This document shows positions 1-10,076 of a stretch of 64,000 nt of DNA, piece by piece. The stretch comes from Boudabousia marimammalium (GTDB lineage: Bacteria; Actinomycetota; Actinomycetes; Actinomycetales; Actinomycetaceae). The stretch covers positions 62,001-126,000 of the forward strand of contig NZ_MPDM01000002.1 of the NCBI RefSeq assembly GCF_001936115.1, in the 5' to 3' direction. Position 1 is the first letter of the stretch; each line of letters opens with the position of its first letter. A program made the translations under genes and the position numbers. Under the pieces are notes generated by a model. That model saw nothing but the letters and a program-made list of their open reading frames with translations, was not told the DNA's origin and did no database searches.

Positions 1-219
1 CAGCGAAATCGCACGCACCATATTATCGCCCAAGTACTGTGCGACCTCGAGAGTAATCTTTGAGGTCTTCTTGCCACCGTCCTCTGTCTCCAGATCAACC
101 TCGATCTCGAGGGCGTTGTACATCTGCGGAATCTGATCCGGCGGAAATTCGATGTCAACGACGGGGCCAATCACACTCGCGATCCGACCGACGCCGGCAT
201 TCTGATCTTTCGTAGTCAT
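1..219 (-). CDS. atpD: F1 ATP synthase beta subunit, N-terminal 73 residues (partial)
   Basis: This is the 5' end of the catalytic beta subunit of F1Fo ATP synthase; the rest lies beyond the left edge. Translating from the ATG at 217-219 gives [20 protein letters not shown], followed by [11 protein letters not shown] and YNALEIEV, the beta-barrel domain typical of AtpD. The nucleotide-binding domain is outside the window. It starts 8 bases after the atpG stop, so it is the next gene of the atpBEFHAGD operon. The reading frame is open to base 1. The identity rests on both sequence and operon position. Confidence 0.95.
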   Translation of the reverse strand, partial: MTTKDQNAGVGRIASVIGPVVDIEFPPDQIPQMYNALEIEVDLETEDGGKKTSKITLEVAQYLGDNMVRAISL

Positions 220-227
220 TTGATTCC

Positions 228-1148
228 TCATTCCTTAGCGGCGCTCAGTGCGTCTGCACCAGAGACGATTTCGCTGATTTCCTGCGTGATTTCCGCCTGG
301 CGAGCCGTATTTGCCAAGCGAGTGTAGTTAGTAATAAGTTCCTGAGCATTGTCAGTAGCAGTGTGCATGGCGCGCTGACGGCTCGCCAGCTCTGAAGTAG
401 CAGCCTGCAAGAGCGCGTTGTTTACGCGGGTAAAAATATAGAGAGGGAGAATCTGATCCAAAACTGCTTCTGGAGATGGATCAAACTCATAGAGCGGTTC
501 AGGGTTTGAGTCCCCGTCATTCTCGTTAGAAATTGGAGCCGAGCCAGAATCCACCACAGTCAACGGCAGCACCTGACGGACCTCAACATTCTGTTTCACC
601 ATATTTTGGAACCGCGTGAATACAAGATGCACTTCGGAGACCGCTGAATCAGAATCCGGGTCCAAGAAACGCTCGAGAATCTCATCTGCAATCTCGGAAG
701 CCATACGCTTTGAAGGAGCATCAGACTCACCGCTCCACATCCGTTCTACTGGACGGTTACGGAACTTGAAAAAACTCGCTCCACGTCGACCCGAGGTGTA
801 CAGAACAGGCTCTTTGCCTTCTTCCTGCAGTCTTTCCAACAGGTGTTCAGTCGCCCGCAGAACCGAAGCAGAATATGCGCCAGCCATGCCGCGATCAGAA
901 GTCACGCACACCACTGCAACCCGGTTGGTGTCCTCGCGATTACGGGTCAATGGATGATCGAAATCCGTGTGCAAAGCAACCGCAGCTACTGCTTGGGTTA
1001 CTGCCCGCTCGAAAGGACCGGACTGGTCGGCTAGCGTTCTAGCTTTACCAATCCGGGAAGCAGCAATGAGTTCCATCGCCCGGAACACTTTCTTCAGTGT
1101 TTCAGTCGACCGAATCTTCTGCTTATAGATTCTCTGTTTGCCACCCAT
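228..1148 (-). CDS. atpG: F1 ATP synthase gamma subunit
   Basis: This is the central rotor stalk of the F1 head, which couples proton flow through the c-ring to ATP synthesis at alpha/beta. At 306 residues it has the usual length for actinobacteria. The N-terminal helix ([20 protein letters not shown], then [13 protein letters not shown]) and the C-terminal helix ([20 protein letters not shown]) are the antiparallel coiled coil that forms the shaft. A short acidic insert, roughly residues 200-225 ([20 protein letters not shown]), lies where actinobacterial gamma subunits vary. The gene sits 3 bases after atpA and 8 bases before atpD. Confidence 0.97.
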   Translation of the reverse strand: MGGKQRIYKQKIRSTETLKKVFRAMELIAASRIGKARTLADQSGPFERAVTQAVAAVALHTDFDHPLTRNREDTNRVAVVCVTSDRGMAGAYSASVLRATEHLLERLQEEGKEPVLYTSGRRGASFFKFRNRPVERMWSGESDAPSKRMASEIADEILERFLDPDSDSAVSEVHLVFTRFQNMVKQNVEVRQVLPLTVVDSGSAPISNENDGDSNPEPLYEFDPSPEAVLDQILPLYIFTRVNNALLQAATSELASRQRAMHTATDNAQELITNYTRLANTARQAEITQEISEIVSGADALSAAKE

Positions 1149-1151
1149 TTA

Positions 1152-2780
1152 TCAGGCCTTTGCGCCGCCGCGAACGATTTCTTCACGAGTGGTTTCTGCT
1201 TCCGGCTCGCTGGCACTGTCGACAGATTCTGCTACCGCTCCGCGGAATGTGCCGGCGAAGGCTTTAAGCGCCTCATGCAATTTGCTTTCGGTATCCTCAT
1301 CCAGCTTGCCGGTATCACGGATGGTATCCAGTAAGTCGTAATTGGAGTGCAGGTAGGAAAGCATTTCCTTCTCGAAGCGACGCACATCGCTGACTGCTAC
1401 GTCATCCAAGTAGCCGTTGGTACCCGCCCAGATAGAGGCAACCTGATCTTCCACGCTGTAGGGAGAGTACTGCGGCTGTTTGAGTAGCTCCATCAAACGC
1501 TCACCACGAGCCAACTGGCGGCGGGTAGTGGAGTCCAAGTCCGAAGCGAAGATAGCGAACGCAGCCATGGAGCGGTACTGAGCCAAAGTCAGCTTCAAAG
1601 TACCGGCAACCTGCTTCATTGCCTTAATCTGCGCTGCGCCACCGACACGCGAAACCGAAACGCCGACATCGACAGCGGGACGCTGGTCAGAGTTAAACAA
1701 GTCGGACTGCAAGAAAATCTGACCGTCAGTAATCGAAATTACGTTAGTCGGAATATAGGCAGAGACGTCATTTGCTTTGGTTTCAATAATCGGAAGGCCA
1801 GTCATAGAACCGCCACCGAGCTCGTCAGAAAGCTTCGCACAACGCTCCAGCAGACGCGAGTGCAAGTAGAATACGTCACCGGGGTAAGCTTCGCGACCCG
1901 GTGGACGACGAAGCAGGAGAGATACTGCACGGTAGGCTTCAGCCTGCTTGGAGAGGTCATCAAAGACAATCAGAACATGCTTGCCACCATACATCCAGTG
2001 CTGTCCAATGGCAGAGCCAGTGTAGGGAGCCAAGTATTTGAAGCCGGCCGGGTCAGAGGCAGGAGAGGCCACGATGGTCGTGTACTCCATTGCGCCGGCA
2101 TCTTCCAAAGCGCCGCGCACGGAAGCAATGGTAGAGCCTTTCTGGCCGATGGCTACGTAAATGCAACGAACCTGCTTATTCGGGTCGCCGCTACGCCAGT
2201 TTTCACGCTGGTTCAAGATGGTGTCAATAGCAATAGCAGTTTTACCGGTCTGACGGTCACCAATAATCAACTGGCGCTGTCCGCGGCCAATCGGAATCAT
2301 AGTGTCAATAGCTTTTAGACCAGTCTGCAAAGGCTCATGCACAGACTTACGAGCCATTACACCAGGCGCCTGTAGTTCAAGCACACGACGCCCTTCAATA
2401 TCTTCAATCTCACCACGTCCGTCAATTGGACGACCAAGCGGATCGACTACACGCCCGAGGTATCCATCACCAACGGGAACCGAGAGAACTTCGCCGGTGC
2501 GGTAGACACGCTGGCCTTCTTCGATACCGGTGAAGTCGCCCAGCACGACGACACCAATCACGCGTGGCTCGAGGTTCATTGCCAAGCCGAGGGTTCCATC
2601 CTCGAAGCGCAGTAGCTCATTCGCCATGGTGCCAGGCAGTCCTTCGACTTGAGCAATACCGTCGGCCGCAAGGGTTACGTGCCCAACTTCCTCGGTCACC
2701 GCTTTCGGCGGTTGATAATCCTCCACGAAGCTATCAAGGGCAGCCCGGATTTCTTCGGGACTAATGTGTAAGTCAGCCAT
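1152..2780 (-). CDS. atpA: F1 ATP synthase alpha subunit
   Basis: This is the non-catalytic nucleotide-binding subunit of F1. The 542-residue product has the N-terminal barrel, the Walker A loop GDRQTGKT near residue 173 with the Gln typical of alpha, the Walker B strand [11 protein letters not shown] and the arginine-finger region [17 protein letters not shown]. The C-terminus carries an extension of about 30 residues rich in Glu and Ala, as in other actinobacteria. It begins 29 bases after atpH and is followed immediately by atpG. Confidence 0.98.
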   Translation of the reverse strand: MADLHISPEEIRAALDSFVEDYQPPKAVTEEVGHVTLAADGIAQVEGLPGTMANELLRFEDGTLGLAMNLEPRVIGVVVLGDFTGIEEGQRVYRTGEVLSVPVGDGYLGRVVDPLGRPIDGRGEIEDIEGRRVLELQAPGVMARKSVHEPLQTGLKAIDTMIPIGRGQRQLIIGDRQTGKTAIAIDTILNQRENWRSGDPNKQVRCIYVAIGQKGSTIASVRGALEDAGAMEYTTIVASPASDPAGFKYLAPYTGSAIGQHWMYGGKHVLIVFDDLSKQAEAYRAVSLLLRRPPGREAYPGDVFYLHSRLLERCAKLSDELGGGSMTGLPIIETKANDVSAYIPTNVISITDGQIFLQSDLFNSDQRPAVDVGVSVSRVGGAAQIKAMKQVAGTLKLTLAQYRSMAAFAIFASDLDSTTRRQLARGERLMELLKQPQYSPYSVEDQVASIWAGTNGYLDDVAVSDVRRFEKEMLSYLHSNYDLLDTIRDTGKLDEDTESKLHEALKAFAGTFRGAVAESVDSASEPEAETTREEIVRGGAKA

Positions 2781-2809
2781 AGTTAGTTTCCTTCAACTCT
2801 TTTCTTATC

Positions 2810-3622
2810 TCACACGCCCAAGCGTTGCTTCACGCCGGCGATGCTTGCCTGTAGGGTTCCGTCAATGGCATCACTGCCTACCCGCACGCGCAAACCACCA
2901 ATAAAGTCGGGGTTGACTGCAGTATTAATACTGACTGGACCATATTTTTTACTTAAAACACTGTGCAGACGCTGGAGCTGCTCTTCAGACAACGGCGTAG
3001 CAGACGTGACGCGAACCAAACGCTTCTGGCGGGCATGAGCAACCCGTGAAGCTACCTGATCCAAGGCCGCCACCGTGGACGCATGCTGCGGATGCGACAC
3101 CAGACGGCTAACCAGATGCAAGGTGGAGGCAGTAGCCTTCCCTGCAAGAACTTTTCCGACCAGAGCCACACGCTGCTCTGCGTCAAGTTGCGATGCTGGA
3201 GATAGCGCAATACGCAAATCGCGGTTCTCCCGCAGAAGATTACGAATCAATCCCAGCTCATGCTGAACCTCAACCAATTGATCTGCCTGTCGAGCCATCT
3301 CAATCAGCGCATCGACTCCAAGCTCCTGCAGAGCTCGAATCAAATCCTTTTCGGTTGACCAACGCGCCGCAACCAGAGTCTTCATCACAGCTTGTGTAGG
3401 TGCCAAGACTTTTCCGTCCAACAAGTGATCTGCTAGGGATTGCTTATCCTCTGCGGTACGAGACGGGTCAGAAAGGGAACGACGCAGAGAGCCTTCCTCT
3501 TTCAAGACGTCGGCAAGCGCAAAAAGCTCTTCGGCGACGCGTTCGGCCGAATGATCGCCGAGCAGGCTCGCATCCAGAGTATTACGCCCCGATTCTAGTG
3601 CTTGTGCGCTTGCTGTACGCAT
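2810..3622 (-). CDS. atpH: F1 ATP synthase delta subunit
   Basis: This is the peripheral-stalk delta (OSCP) subunit, which attaches the b stalk to the top of F1. It has 270 residues, longer than the roughly 180 of E. coli but normal for actinobacteria, which carry an N-terminal extension. The C-terminal signature is present (TSATPLSEEQLQRL, KYGPVSINTAVNPDFIGGLRV). The atpF stop and the atpH start share one base (TAATG at 3620-3624), which indicates translational coupling. Confidence 0.95.
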   Translation of the reverse strand: MRTASAQALESGRNTLDASLLGDHSAERVAEELFALADVLKEEGSLRRSLSDPSRTAEDKQSLADHLLDGKVLAPTQAVMKTLVAARWSTEKDLIRALQELGVDALIEMARQADQLVEVQHELGLIRNLLRENRDLRIALSPASQLDAEQRVALVGKVLAGKATASTLHLVSRLVSHPQHASTVAALDQVASRVAHARQKRLVRVTSATPLSEEQLQRLHSVLSKKYGPVSINTAVNPDFIGGLRVRVGSDAIDGTLQASIAGVKQRLGV

Positions 3623-4175
3623 TATGCCTCCTGCATTGCCAGTTCGTTTTCAAGGTCATCCAGGAAACGATCAATCACGCGGTTCGTCAGGTCCTGATCG
3701 CGAAGCTGTTCCCCGACGATCTTTTCAGCCAATTCCGTAGCCAGCCCGCCAACATCGGTGCGCAGACTCTTCAATGCGGCCTCACGCTCAGCGTTAATCT
3801 GGGCGCGCGCGACCTCATCAATGCGCTGCGCTTCCAAAACTGCCTGCTGCTTAGCTTCAGCGATAATCCGACTGGCCTCATCATTTGCCCGAGTGCGAAT
3901 TTCTGCCGCCTCACGGTGTCCTTCTTCACGGATTGCTTCAGCGTCCTGACGGGCTCGAGCTAGAGAAACACGTGCCTCTTCGGCTTCATCAATCCCCTGC
4001 TGGATAGTTTCCGAACGCTCATCCAGAACAGTTCGAAACTTCGGCATCACATACCGGAGCATCACATACAGGAAAGGTAGGAACGCTACAACACCCCACA
4101 CCAAGTCATAGGTGTGTGGCAGAAGCGGGTTGTGCGTAGCGCCGTCCGCGGCGGCGCGTACCAAGGTCATCAACA

Positions 4176-4176
<1 letters not shown>
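3622..4176 (-). CDS. atpF: Fo ATP synthase subunit b
   Basis: This is the membrane-anchored peripheral stalk of ATP synthase. A single transmembrane segment at about residues 24-44 (YDLVWGVVAFLPFLYVMLRY) is followed by a long charged helix rich in Ala, Glu and Arg and a C-terminal delta-binding end. The product has 184 residues. The start given is a GTG at 4174-4176 that overlaps the atpE TAG stop by one base. An in-frame ATG at 4168-4170, two codons later, is an equally plausible start. No strong ribosome-binding site distinguishes them, so coupling to atpE is likely. Confidence 0.95.
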
Positions 4177-5248
<1,072 letters not shown>

Positions 5249-5288
5249 TAAGAAGCCCCTCCGCGATGTTCGTCGAGTGAAATCATTA

Positions 5289-5298
5289 CCAAAGTATA
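5289..5298 (-). promoter_or_regulatory. possible -10 box for the atp operon
   Basis: On the minus strand a TATACT hexamer (5293-5298) lies about 45 bases upstream of the chosen atpB start, in the 119-base gap after the AtpI-like gene. No convincing -35 TTGACA is visible at the right spacing. This is only a candidate internal promoter; the operon may also be read from wecA or further upstream. Confidence 0.25.
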
Positions 5299-5367
5299 GT
5301 CTACACGTTTGCGTCCAGTCTCTCTGCTCATGTGGCAAAGAACCCTGAACCTATTTGAAAATGTGAG

Positions 5368-5775
5368 CTACCGCTCCATGTTCAAGCTGTTTGGGTAGTA
5401 CTTAATCAAAGCGACCGCTTCGGCAATCAAGGTACTAAGTATTCCCACTGCAATCACAATCATGGCACATATATTACAAATCGGCAGGTGACGCGCCAAC
5501 ACCCCCACCACTAGTACCATCACCATCTTAAACAAAAAAGAAAAGAGCGCTATCGGCAACATATGCGTAGAATGATTCGCCAAGGCTTTCAGCTCAAAAA
5601 TAGTTGCGGCAGTAAGCAGTGCTAAACCGAAACATCCAAGCAGTGTTCCCCAAATGCCGGCGCTTCCCGCCAACCACCATGCTAGGCCAACTGCGATTAC
5701 CCCCTCGGCCAATACCACCACGGAAAGCGCTAGGGCTACCCGCTTCTGCGCTTGATTCTCACTAAACTTTCCCAC
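5368..5775 (-). CDS. AtpI-like small membrane protein of the ATP synthase locus
   Basis: This 135-residue protein has four predicted transmembrane segments (about 13-33, 38-60, 73-93 and 100-122). That arrangement and the position just ahead of atpB match the AtpI/UncI group. Its members are thought to help assemble the c-ring or supply Mg2+, though their role is loosely defined. Sequence similarity to AtpI is weak, as is common in actinobacteria, so the call rests largely on topology and context. The start overlaps the end of wecA by 14 bases. Confidence 0.7.
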   Translation of the reverse strand: MGKFSENQAQKRVALALSVVVLAEGVIAVGLAWWLAGSAGIWGTLLGCFGLALLTAATIFELKALANHSTHMLPIALFSFLFKMVMVLVVGVLARHLPICNICAMIVIAVGILSTLIAEAVALIKYYPNSLNMER

Positions 5776-6889
5776 GGGCTTCCTTTCCTAGGCGCTCCAC
5801 CCGGCGACGCCAACTAGGAATCAATCCGACCGTTAAAACTGTGGCTCCCACAGTAGAAGGGACCAAAATCAGCAGCATCTGCCACCAGCTCAAAACCACC
5901 AAAGAAGCCATACAGAAGGCCACTACCGCGGACCATACGTAAAGCAGCAAGACAACTCTGGTATGGGAATGTCCCAAACGCAGGAGCCGATGATGTAAAT
6001 GCTTAGTATCAGGATAGAAGGGCGACTTACCCTTTAATGTCCGCCTAAACACCGCCAAAGTCATGTCCAGCAAGGGGATAAACAAGACCGCGAAAGGCAA
6101 GAGGATTGGTACGATTGCAGAAACTTGCCTGGTTGACTCTAACCGGTTGGGATCAATCTGGCCAGAAACAATAATGCCAGCTGAAGCCACAATCAAACCT
6201 AATACCATCGCCCCGCTATCTCCCATGAAGATGGAAGCAGGATGGAAGTTAAACAGCAAGAAGCCAATACAGATTCCGACCAGCGCCACGCACACCAATG
6301 ATGCTAAGGACGCATATGAGGGCGCCTGCATAACCCTAGTTAAGAAATAGGAATAGGTGAAAAAGGCTGCCGCGCCGATCGCCAAAGTACCAGCCGCTAG
6401 ACCGTCGAGGCCATCGACAAAATTGACGGCGTTAACAGCTGCCACGACCACAATCACGGTTACTAATGCCGACAGTCGCGCAGAACCAATCGTCACACCA
6501 AAAACCGGGAAAGAAATCAGTTGCACTCCCTGCCATGCCATTGCGCCCACAATAATGAACTGTCCAGCCAGCTTCGTGTACCAGTCCAAATCCCAAATAT
6601 CATCAGTCACACCCAAAGCGCACATAGCGATAGTCGCCCAAATCAGCGGCCAAGCCTGGGAAGAATCAAAAATCGGCTGCAGATATGGCATCGAATAAGC
6701 CATCAGCATGGCTCCGGTAAAACCCACCGTCATTGCCACTCCACCTAGGCGAGGAATCGGATGCGCATGCACATCGCGATCACGCACCGGCGTGAGTACC
6801 CGCGCCATAATGGTGAGCCGACGAATAATCGGCGTCACCAAGGCGGTGAAGGCAACAGCAATCAGCAAAATCAGCAGGTAAACTCTCAC
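5762..6889 (-). CDS. wecA: polyprenyl-phosphate GlcNAc-1-phosphate transferase (WecA/TagO family)
   Basis: This integral membrane enzyme transfers a sugar-1-phosphate from a UDP-sugar to polyprenyl phosphate, the first step of a cell-wall glycopolymer. Its 375 residues form about 11 transmembrane helices. The family motifs are present: DDIWD at 96-100 (the DDxxD metal site), NFVDGLDGLAAG near 155, MGDSGAMVLG, and the cytosolic HLHHRLLRLGHS loop that sets acceptor/sugar preference. The start is a GTG that overlaps the tsaC stop as GTGA. Position between tsaC and the atp operon is a classic actinobacterial arrangement (rfe in mycobacteria). The exact substrate is inferred. Confidence 0.9.
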   Translation of the reverse strand: MRVYLLILLIAVAFTALVTPIIRRLTIMARVLTPVRDRDVHAHPIPRLGGVAMTVGFTGAMLMAYSMPYLQPIFDSSQAWPLIWATIAMCALGVTDDIWDLDWYTKLAGQFIIVGAMAWQGVQLISFPVFGVTIGSARLSALVTVIVVVAAVNAVNFVDGLDGLAAGTLAIGAAAFFTYSYFLTRVMQAPSYASLASLVCVALVGICIGFLLFNFHPASIFMGDSGAMVLGLIVASAGIIVSGQIDPNRLESTRQVSAIVPILLPFAVLFIPLLDMTLAVFRRTLKGKSPFYPDTKHLHHRLLRLGHSHTRVVLLLYVWSAVVAFCMASLVVLSWWQMLLILVPSTVGATVLTVGLIPSWRRRVERLGKEARGKV

Positions 6890-7542
6890 GACTGAGTTTC
6901 CTCCACCGTGACAGAAAGCGCCGAAAGTGCCTGGTTGAGTTCTGCAAGGCTGATTGCTCCCATGCGAAGAAGCCGAGGGCGCACTCCAGTTACGTCAACG
7001 ATGGTGGAAGGGACTCCCCCGTCCACTGTGCCTCCATCGATGTAAATATCAACCTCTTGATGGAAATACTCGATGGCCTGAGAGCAACTCAAAGCCGGCG
7101 GGGCCTGCGTCAAGTTAGCGCTAGTGAGAGCTAAAGGCCCCGTATGCTCCAGAACAGATAAGAGTTCACCGTGGTCGGGGATGCGGACCGCTAGGGTGCG
7201 TAAATCCCCAAGGACTGAAACATAGTCTGCGCGAGCGGGCAAAATTAATGTCAAAGCACCCGGCCAGAAAGCCTGAGCCAGAGCCTGCGCTACGGCATTA
7301 AAATCTGTTACCACGGCAGAAAGATCAGAAATCTTGGCGGCCACCACTGGCGGCGGCATCTGACGCCCTCGTCCCTTAGCAGCTAACAGTTTTCTTACTG
7401 CCTCCGAATCGGTGGCCTGCGCACCAATTCCGTAGATTGTGTCGGTGGGGGTTACCAGCAGTCCACCCTCAGCCACGACCTGCGCAATCCGAACGCGGGC
7501 ATTCTCAGTCAAAGGCGTTGACACAGTTTCCACGATACTCAC
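6886..7542 (-). CDS. tsaC: L-threonylcarbamoyladenylate synthase (Sua5/YrdC/YwlC family)
   Basis: This enzyme makes threonylcarbamoyl-AMP from threonine, bicarbonate and ATP, the first step of the t6A37 modification of ANN-decoding tRNAs. The 218-residue product carries the YrdC fold: GGLLVTPTDTIYGIGAQA at about 28-45, the KGRGRQMPPPVV nucleotide/threonine loop, the ALTLILPA strand and the LTSANLTQAPP motif. It lacks the extra C-terminal Sua5 domain. It lies 40 bases after prmC and overlaps wecA by 4 bases. Confidence 0.93.
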   Translation of the reverse strand: MSIVETVSTPLTENARVRIAQVVAEGGLLVTPTDTIYGIGAQATDSEAVRKLLAAKGRGRQMPPPVVAAKISDLSAVVTDFNAVAQALAQAFWPGALTLILPARADYVSVLGDLRTLAVRIPDHGELLSVLEHTGPLALTSANLTQAPPALSCSQAIEYFHQEVDIYIDGGTVDGGVPSTIVDVTGVRPRLLRMGAISLAELNQALSALSVTVEETQS

Positions 7543-7582
7543 CTGTCCATTTTTACATAAGAGCGGTTAAGAAACCTGCCAA

Positions 7583-8452
7583 CTACCGGCGGGCCAATAA
7601 AAATCGGTCCCGACCGGCTAGATCCAATCCGGTTTCTGCGCTACTAAAACCTTGTTGAAGTGCAGTTTCACGGGTGGCTTTACCTTGCGTATCATCGTGC
7701 TCCATCACAAGGGCTCCCCCGCTGACCAGCGCCTGAGCTGCGAAGTCAATAATTTGGTGCGGGATTTGCATTCCATCAACCCCGCCTCCAAACAGTGCGG
7801 CGTGAGGATCATTCTCAATCACGTCAACGGGTAGTTCAACCCCTGCTGGGACATAAGGAGGGTTTGAAACAATTAGGTCCCAGCTCTCCCCCTGCCACCA
7901 TTGTCTCCATACCGTCACGTCCTCGTCGCGTATCAGGATTTCTGCCCCAGCTTGGTCTGCGTTCTGAGCCGCTAGCTGCCGGGCGGCAGCGGAGATCTCT
8001 ACCGCAGCAACTTGAGGATCAAGGCCGAGAGCTCTCAACTCTGTCTGCAAAGCAATCGCAATAGCTCCCGAACCCGTACAAAGATCCATAATCCGTAACC
8101 GGGTTTTTCCAGCTGCAGCTAGACGCCTAGCCTCCGCAATAGCGGATTCCACCACCATCTCTGTTTCAGGTCGGACAATGAACACGCCTTCTCGGGCCTT
8201 CAGCCGCAGGTGCCGGAAATACATGTCGCCGGTAAGCAGCTGGATGGGTTTACCAGCTATCCTTGCCGCCACCAATTCTCGCATCCGAACGGTTTGTTCT
8301 TCTCCGACAGTAGGCGGTGCCAGCACTAGGTGCTCCACCTGCAGGACGTATTCTGCTAGGGTTTTGGCTTCAACCGCGGCCGACGGGTAGCCGGCCGAGG
8401 CCAGAGCGGCCTCCGCTTCAATGAGGAGAGAACGCAAGGAGGAAGCGGACAT
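7583..8452 (-). CDS. prmC: peptide chain release factor N5-glutamine methyltransferase
   Basis: PrmC methylates the Gln of the GGQ motif in release factors using S-adenosylmethionine. The 289-residue product has an N-terminal helical substrate domain, the SAM-binding motif MDLCTGSGAIAIAL (about 121-134) and the NPPYVPAG motif that holds the glutamine amide. The C-terminal GVDGMQIPHQIIDFAAQALVSGG and MEHDDTQG segments are typical. It lies 8 bases downstream of prfA, its substrate gene. Confidence 0.95.
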   Translation of the reverse strand: MSASSLRSLLIEAEAALASAGYPSAAVEAKTLAEYVLQVEHLVLAPPTVGEEQTVRMRELVAARIAGKPIQLLTGDMYFRHLRLKAREGVFIVRPETEMVVESAIAEARRLAAAGKTRLRIMDLCTGSGAIAIALQTELRALGLDPQVAAVEISAAARQLAAQNADQAGAEILIRDEDVTVWRQWWQGESWDLIVSNPPYVPAGVELPVDVIENDPHAALFGGGVDGMQIPHQIIDFAAQALVSGGALVMEHDDTQGKATRETALQQGFSSAETGLDLAGRDRFLLARR

Positions 8453-8460
8453 GGGTGGGT

Positions 8461-9558
8461 TTACTCGGCGCGACCGTTGGCGTTAGCTAGGCGTTCCGCC
8501 TCATCCATCTCAATACAGGACTGGATAACCGGACCCAGTGCCCCATCCAGCACTTGGTCCAAGTTGTATGCTTTGTAACCGGTACGGTGATCAGAGATTC
8601 GGTTCTCCGGGAAGTTATAGGTGCGAATCCGCTCCGAACGGTCTACCGTGCGGACCTGAGAGTGCCGCATATCTGCTTCCGCAGCGGCGCGTTCGGCCTG
8701 CGCTTCCGCTAGGAGGCGGGCACGTAATACGCGCATAGCGGCCTCCTTGTTCTGCAACTGAGACTTTTCATCCTGCATGGAAACCACAATGCCCGAAGGA
8801 ATGTGGGTGATACGTACTGCGGAGTCAGTCGTGTTCACTGACTGGCCACCTGGACCAGAGGAACGGAACACGTCAATCTTCAGCTCATTCGGGTCGAGGG
8901 TGATTTCATCATCGTTATCGTCAGCCTCCGGCATCACTAAAACACCGGCAGCGGAGGTATGGATCCGGCCTTGGGATTCGGTAACCGGCACGCGCTGTAC
9001 GCGGTGCACACCACCTTCGAACTTGAGCTGCGCCCAGATCCCCTCTTCGGGGCTAGGATTTCCCTTGGCCTTGAATGCGATCTGTGCATCTTTAATGCCA
9101 CCCAAGTCCGAGGGCGTAGAAGAGAGCACCTGCGTTGCCCACCCCTTCGTTTCCGCGTATCGCATGTACATGCGCATTAAATCTCCGGCGAAGAGGGCAG
9201 ATTCGTCGCCGCCTTCACCAGCCTTAATCTCCATGATGACATCGCGGATATCATCCGGGTCGCGCGGAGCGAGAACCTTAAGCAGGGCGGCATGAGAGGA
9301 TTCGAGCTCTGCTTCCATGCCGGGGAGCTCAGCGGCAAAAGAATCATCTTCACCGGCTAGTTCGCGGGCAGCTTCCAGCTCGTTTTCCGCTTCACGGTAC
9401 CGGTTCACGGCCTGCACAATCTTGCCTAGCTCAGCATAACGGCGGCCCAGTTTGCGGGCTTTAGCCTGATCGTCGTGGACGGTCGGGTCGCTCAACTGTT
9501 TTTCTACGTCCGCGTATTCATCTAGTAGCGGTTGTACTGCCGCCAGCTGGTCAGTCAT
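8461..9558 (-). CDS. prfA: peptide chain release factor 1
   Basis: RF1 recognises UAA and UAG stop codons and triggers peptide release. The 365-residue product has the codon-reading PVT tripeptide in [16 protein letters not shown], which marks RF1 rather than RF2. The GGQ motif is at residues 237-239 ([20 protein letters not shown]), and the usual C-terminal [20 protein letters not shown] follows. It is followed directly by prmC, which methylates this GGQ glutamine. A 34-base palindrome separates it from rpmE upstream. Confidence 0.98.
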   Translation of the reverse strand: MTDQLAAVQPLLDEYADVEKQLSDPTVHDDQAKARKLGRRYAELGKIVQAVNRYREAENELEAARELAGEDDSFAAELPGMEAELESSHAALLKVLAPRDPDDIRDVIMEIKAGEGGDESALFAGDLMRMYMRYAETKGWATQVLSSTPSDLGGIKDAQIAFKAKGNPSPEEGIWAQLKFEGGVHRVQRVPVTESQGRIHTSAAGVLVMPEADDNDDEITLDPNELKIDVFRSSGPGGQSVNTTDSAVRITHIPSGIVVSMQDEKSQLQNKEAAMRVLRARLLAEAQAERAAAEADMRHSQVRTVDRSERIRTYNFPENRISDHRTGYKAYNLDQVLDGALGPVIQSCIEMDEAERLANANGRAE

Positions 9559-9620
9559 TCTTTCCTCACAAGATTTCTAAAGTGCACTCATCCGCACTGA
9601 TTGTACTGTAAACAGGTACG

Positions 9621-9654
9621 GCAAAGCGCCGGCGGAATTCCGCCGGCGCTTTGC
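9621..9654 (-). terminator. 34-base perfect palindrome after rpmE
   Basis: GCAAAGCGCCGGCGGAA is followed at once by its exact reverse complement, giving 17-base arms with no spacer. It lies 7 bases past the rpmE stop and about 60 bases before prfA. The stem is very GC-rich, but neither side has a clear T-run, as is common for actinobacterial terminators. It may act as a factor-independent terminator, an attenuator or an mRNA-stabilising hairpin. Confidence 0.7.
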
Positions 9655-9661
9655 AGATAAG

Positions 9662-9874
9662 CTACTTATTACGCTTGCCGTAACGAGCTTCGAAGCGAGC
9701 CACACGACCACCGGTGTCCATAATCTTCTGCTTACCGGTGTAGAAGGGGTGGCAGGCTGAGCAAACGTCAACACGCATGGTGCCTGAGGTCAGGGTTGAA
9801 CGAGTGTCGAACTCGTTGCCGCACGTGCAAGTCACGTGGGTCGGAACATACTCGGGATGGATGTTCTTTTTCAT
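9662..9874 (-). CDS. rpmE: 50S ribosomal protein L31 (zinc-binding type)
   Basis: This is bL31, a small protein bridging the 50S central protuberance and the 30S head. The 70-residue product has four zinc-ligand cysteines: the CTCGN pair near residues 16-18 and the CSACHPF pair near 38-41. It is therefore the C+ form, which in zinc starvation can be replaced by a cysteine-free paralogue. AAGGAG lies 7-12 bases upstream of the ATG. In actinobacteria it normally follows rho; here a membrane protein and a methyltransferase gene lie in between. Confidence 0.97.
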   Translation of the reverse strand: MKKNIHPEYVPTHVTCTCGNEFDTRSTLTSGTMRVDVCSACHPFYTGKQKIMDTGGRVARFEARYGKRNK

Positions 9875-9911
9875 GTTTATCTCCTTAAGGGATTCGAGGA
9901 TGCCGGGTCCA

Positions 9912-9926
9912 CAGTGAAATCCACTG
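9912..9926. repeat. short inverted repeat in the rpmE leader
   Basis: CAGTG and CACTG arms (5 bases) flank AAATC, 38 bases upstream of the rpmE start. A looser pair (AACTA and TAGTT around 9946-9963) and a GATAAT on the minus strand (a possible -10) follow in the same 202-base spacer. These could be leader structure for rpmE, but each is short enough to be chance. Confidence 0.25.
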
Positions 9927-10053
9927 CGGTGAACCGGAAACGCCGAACTATTATCGCATAGTTAAACGGCGATTCTCTACCCCAGATTCCTGCTTTGCGT
10001 GTGATTTCTAACCCATTGGGCAAACTATTTTCTCTGAGAGAATAGTTTTCTTT

Positions 10054-10070
10054 GATTATCTAAGATAATC
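10054..10070 (+). promoter_or_regulatory. inverted repeat over a -10 box, start of a probably leaderless transcript
   Basis: GATTATC and GATAATC are perfect 7-base arms around TAA. The right arm holds a GATAAT hexamer at 10064-10069 that would place transcription start at about 10076-10077, exactly at the GTG/ATG start of the next gene. There is no ribosome-binding site, so a leaderless mRNA is likely. A second, less perfect pair (TTCTCTGAGAGAA, 10030-10042) lies just upstream. A repressor site overlapping the promoter is an inference. Confidence 0.45.
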
Positions 10071-10076
10071 TTAGCT

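Noticed and set aside
3400-3963. 187-codon plus-strand open frame across atpH/atpF
   Set aside because: It is a shadow of two certain ATP synthase genes, with no recognisable domain.
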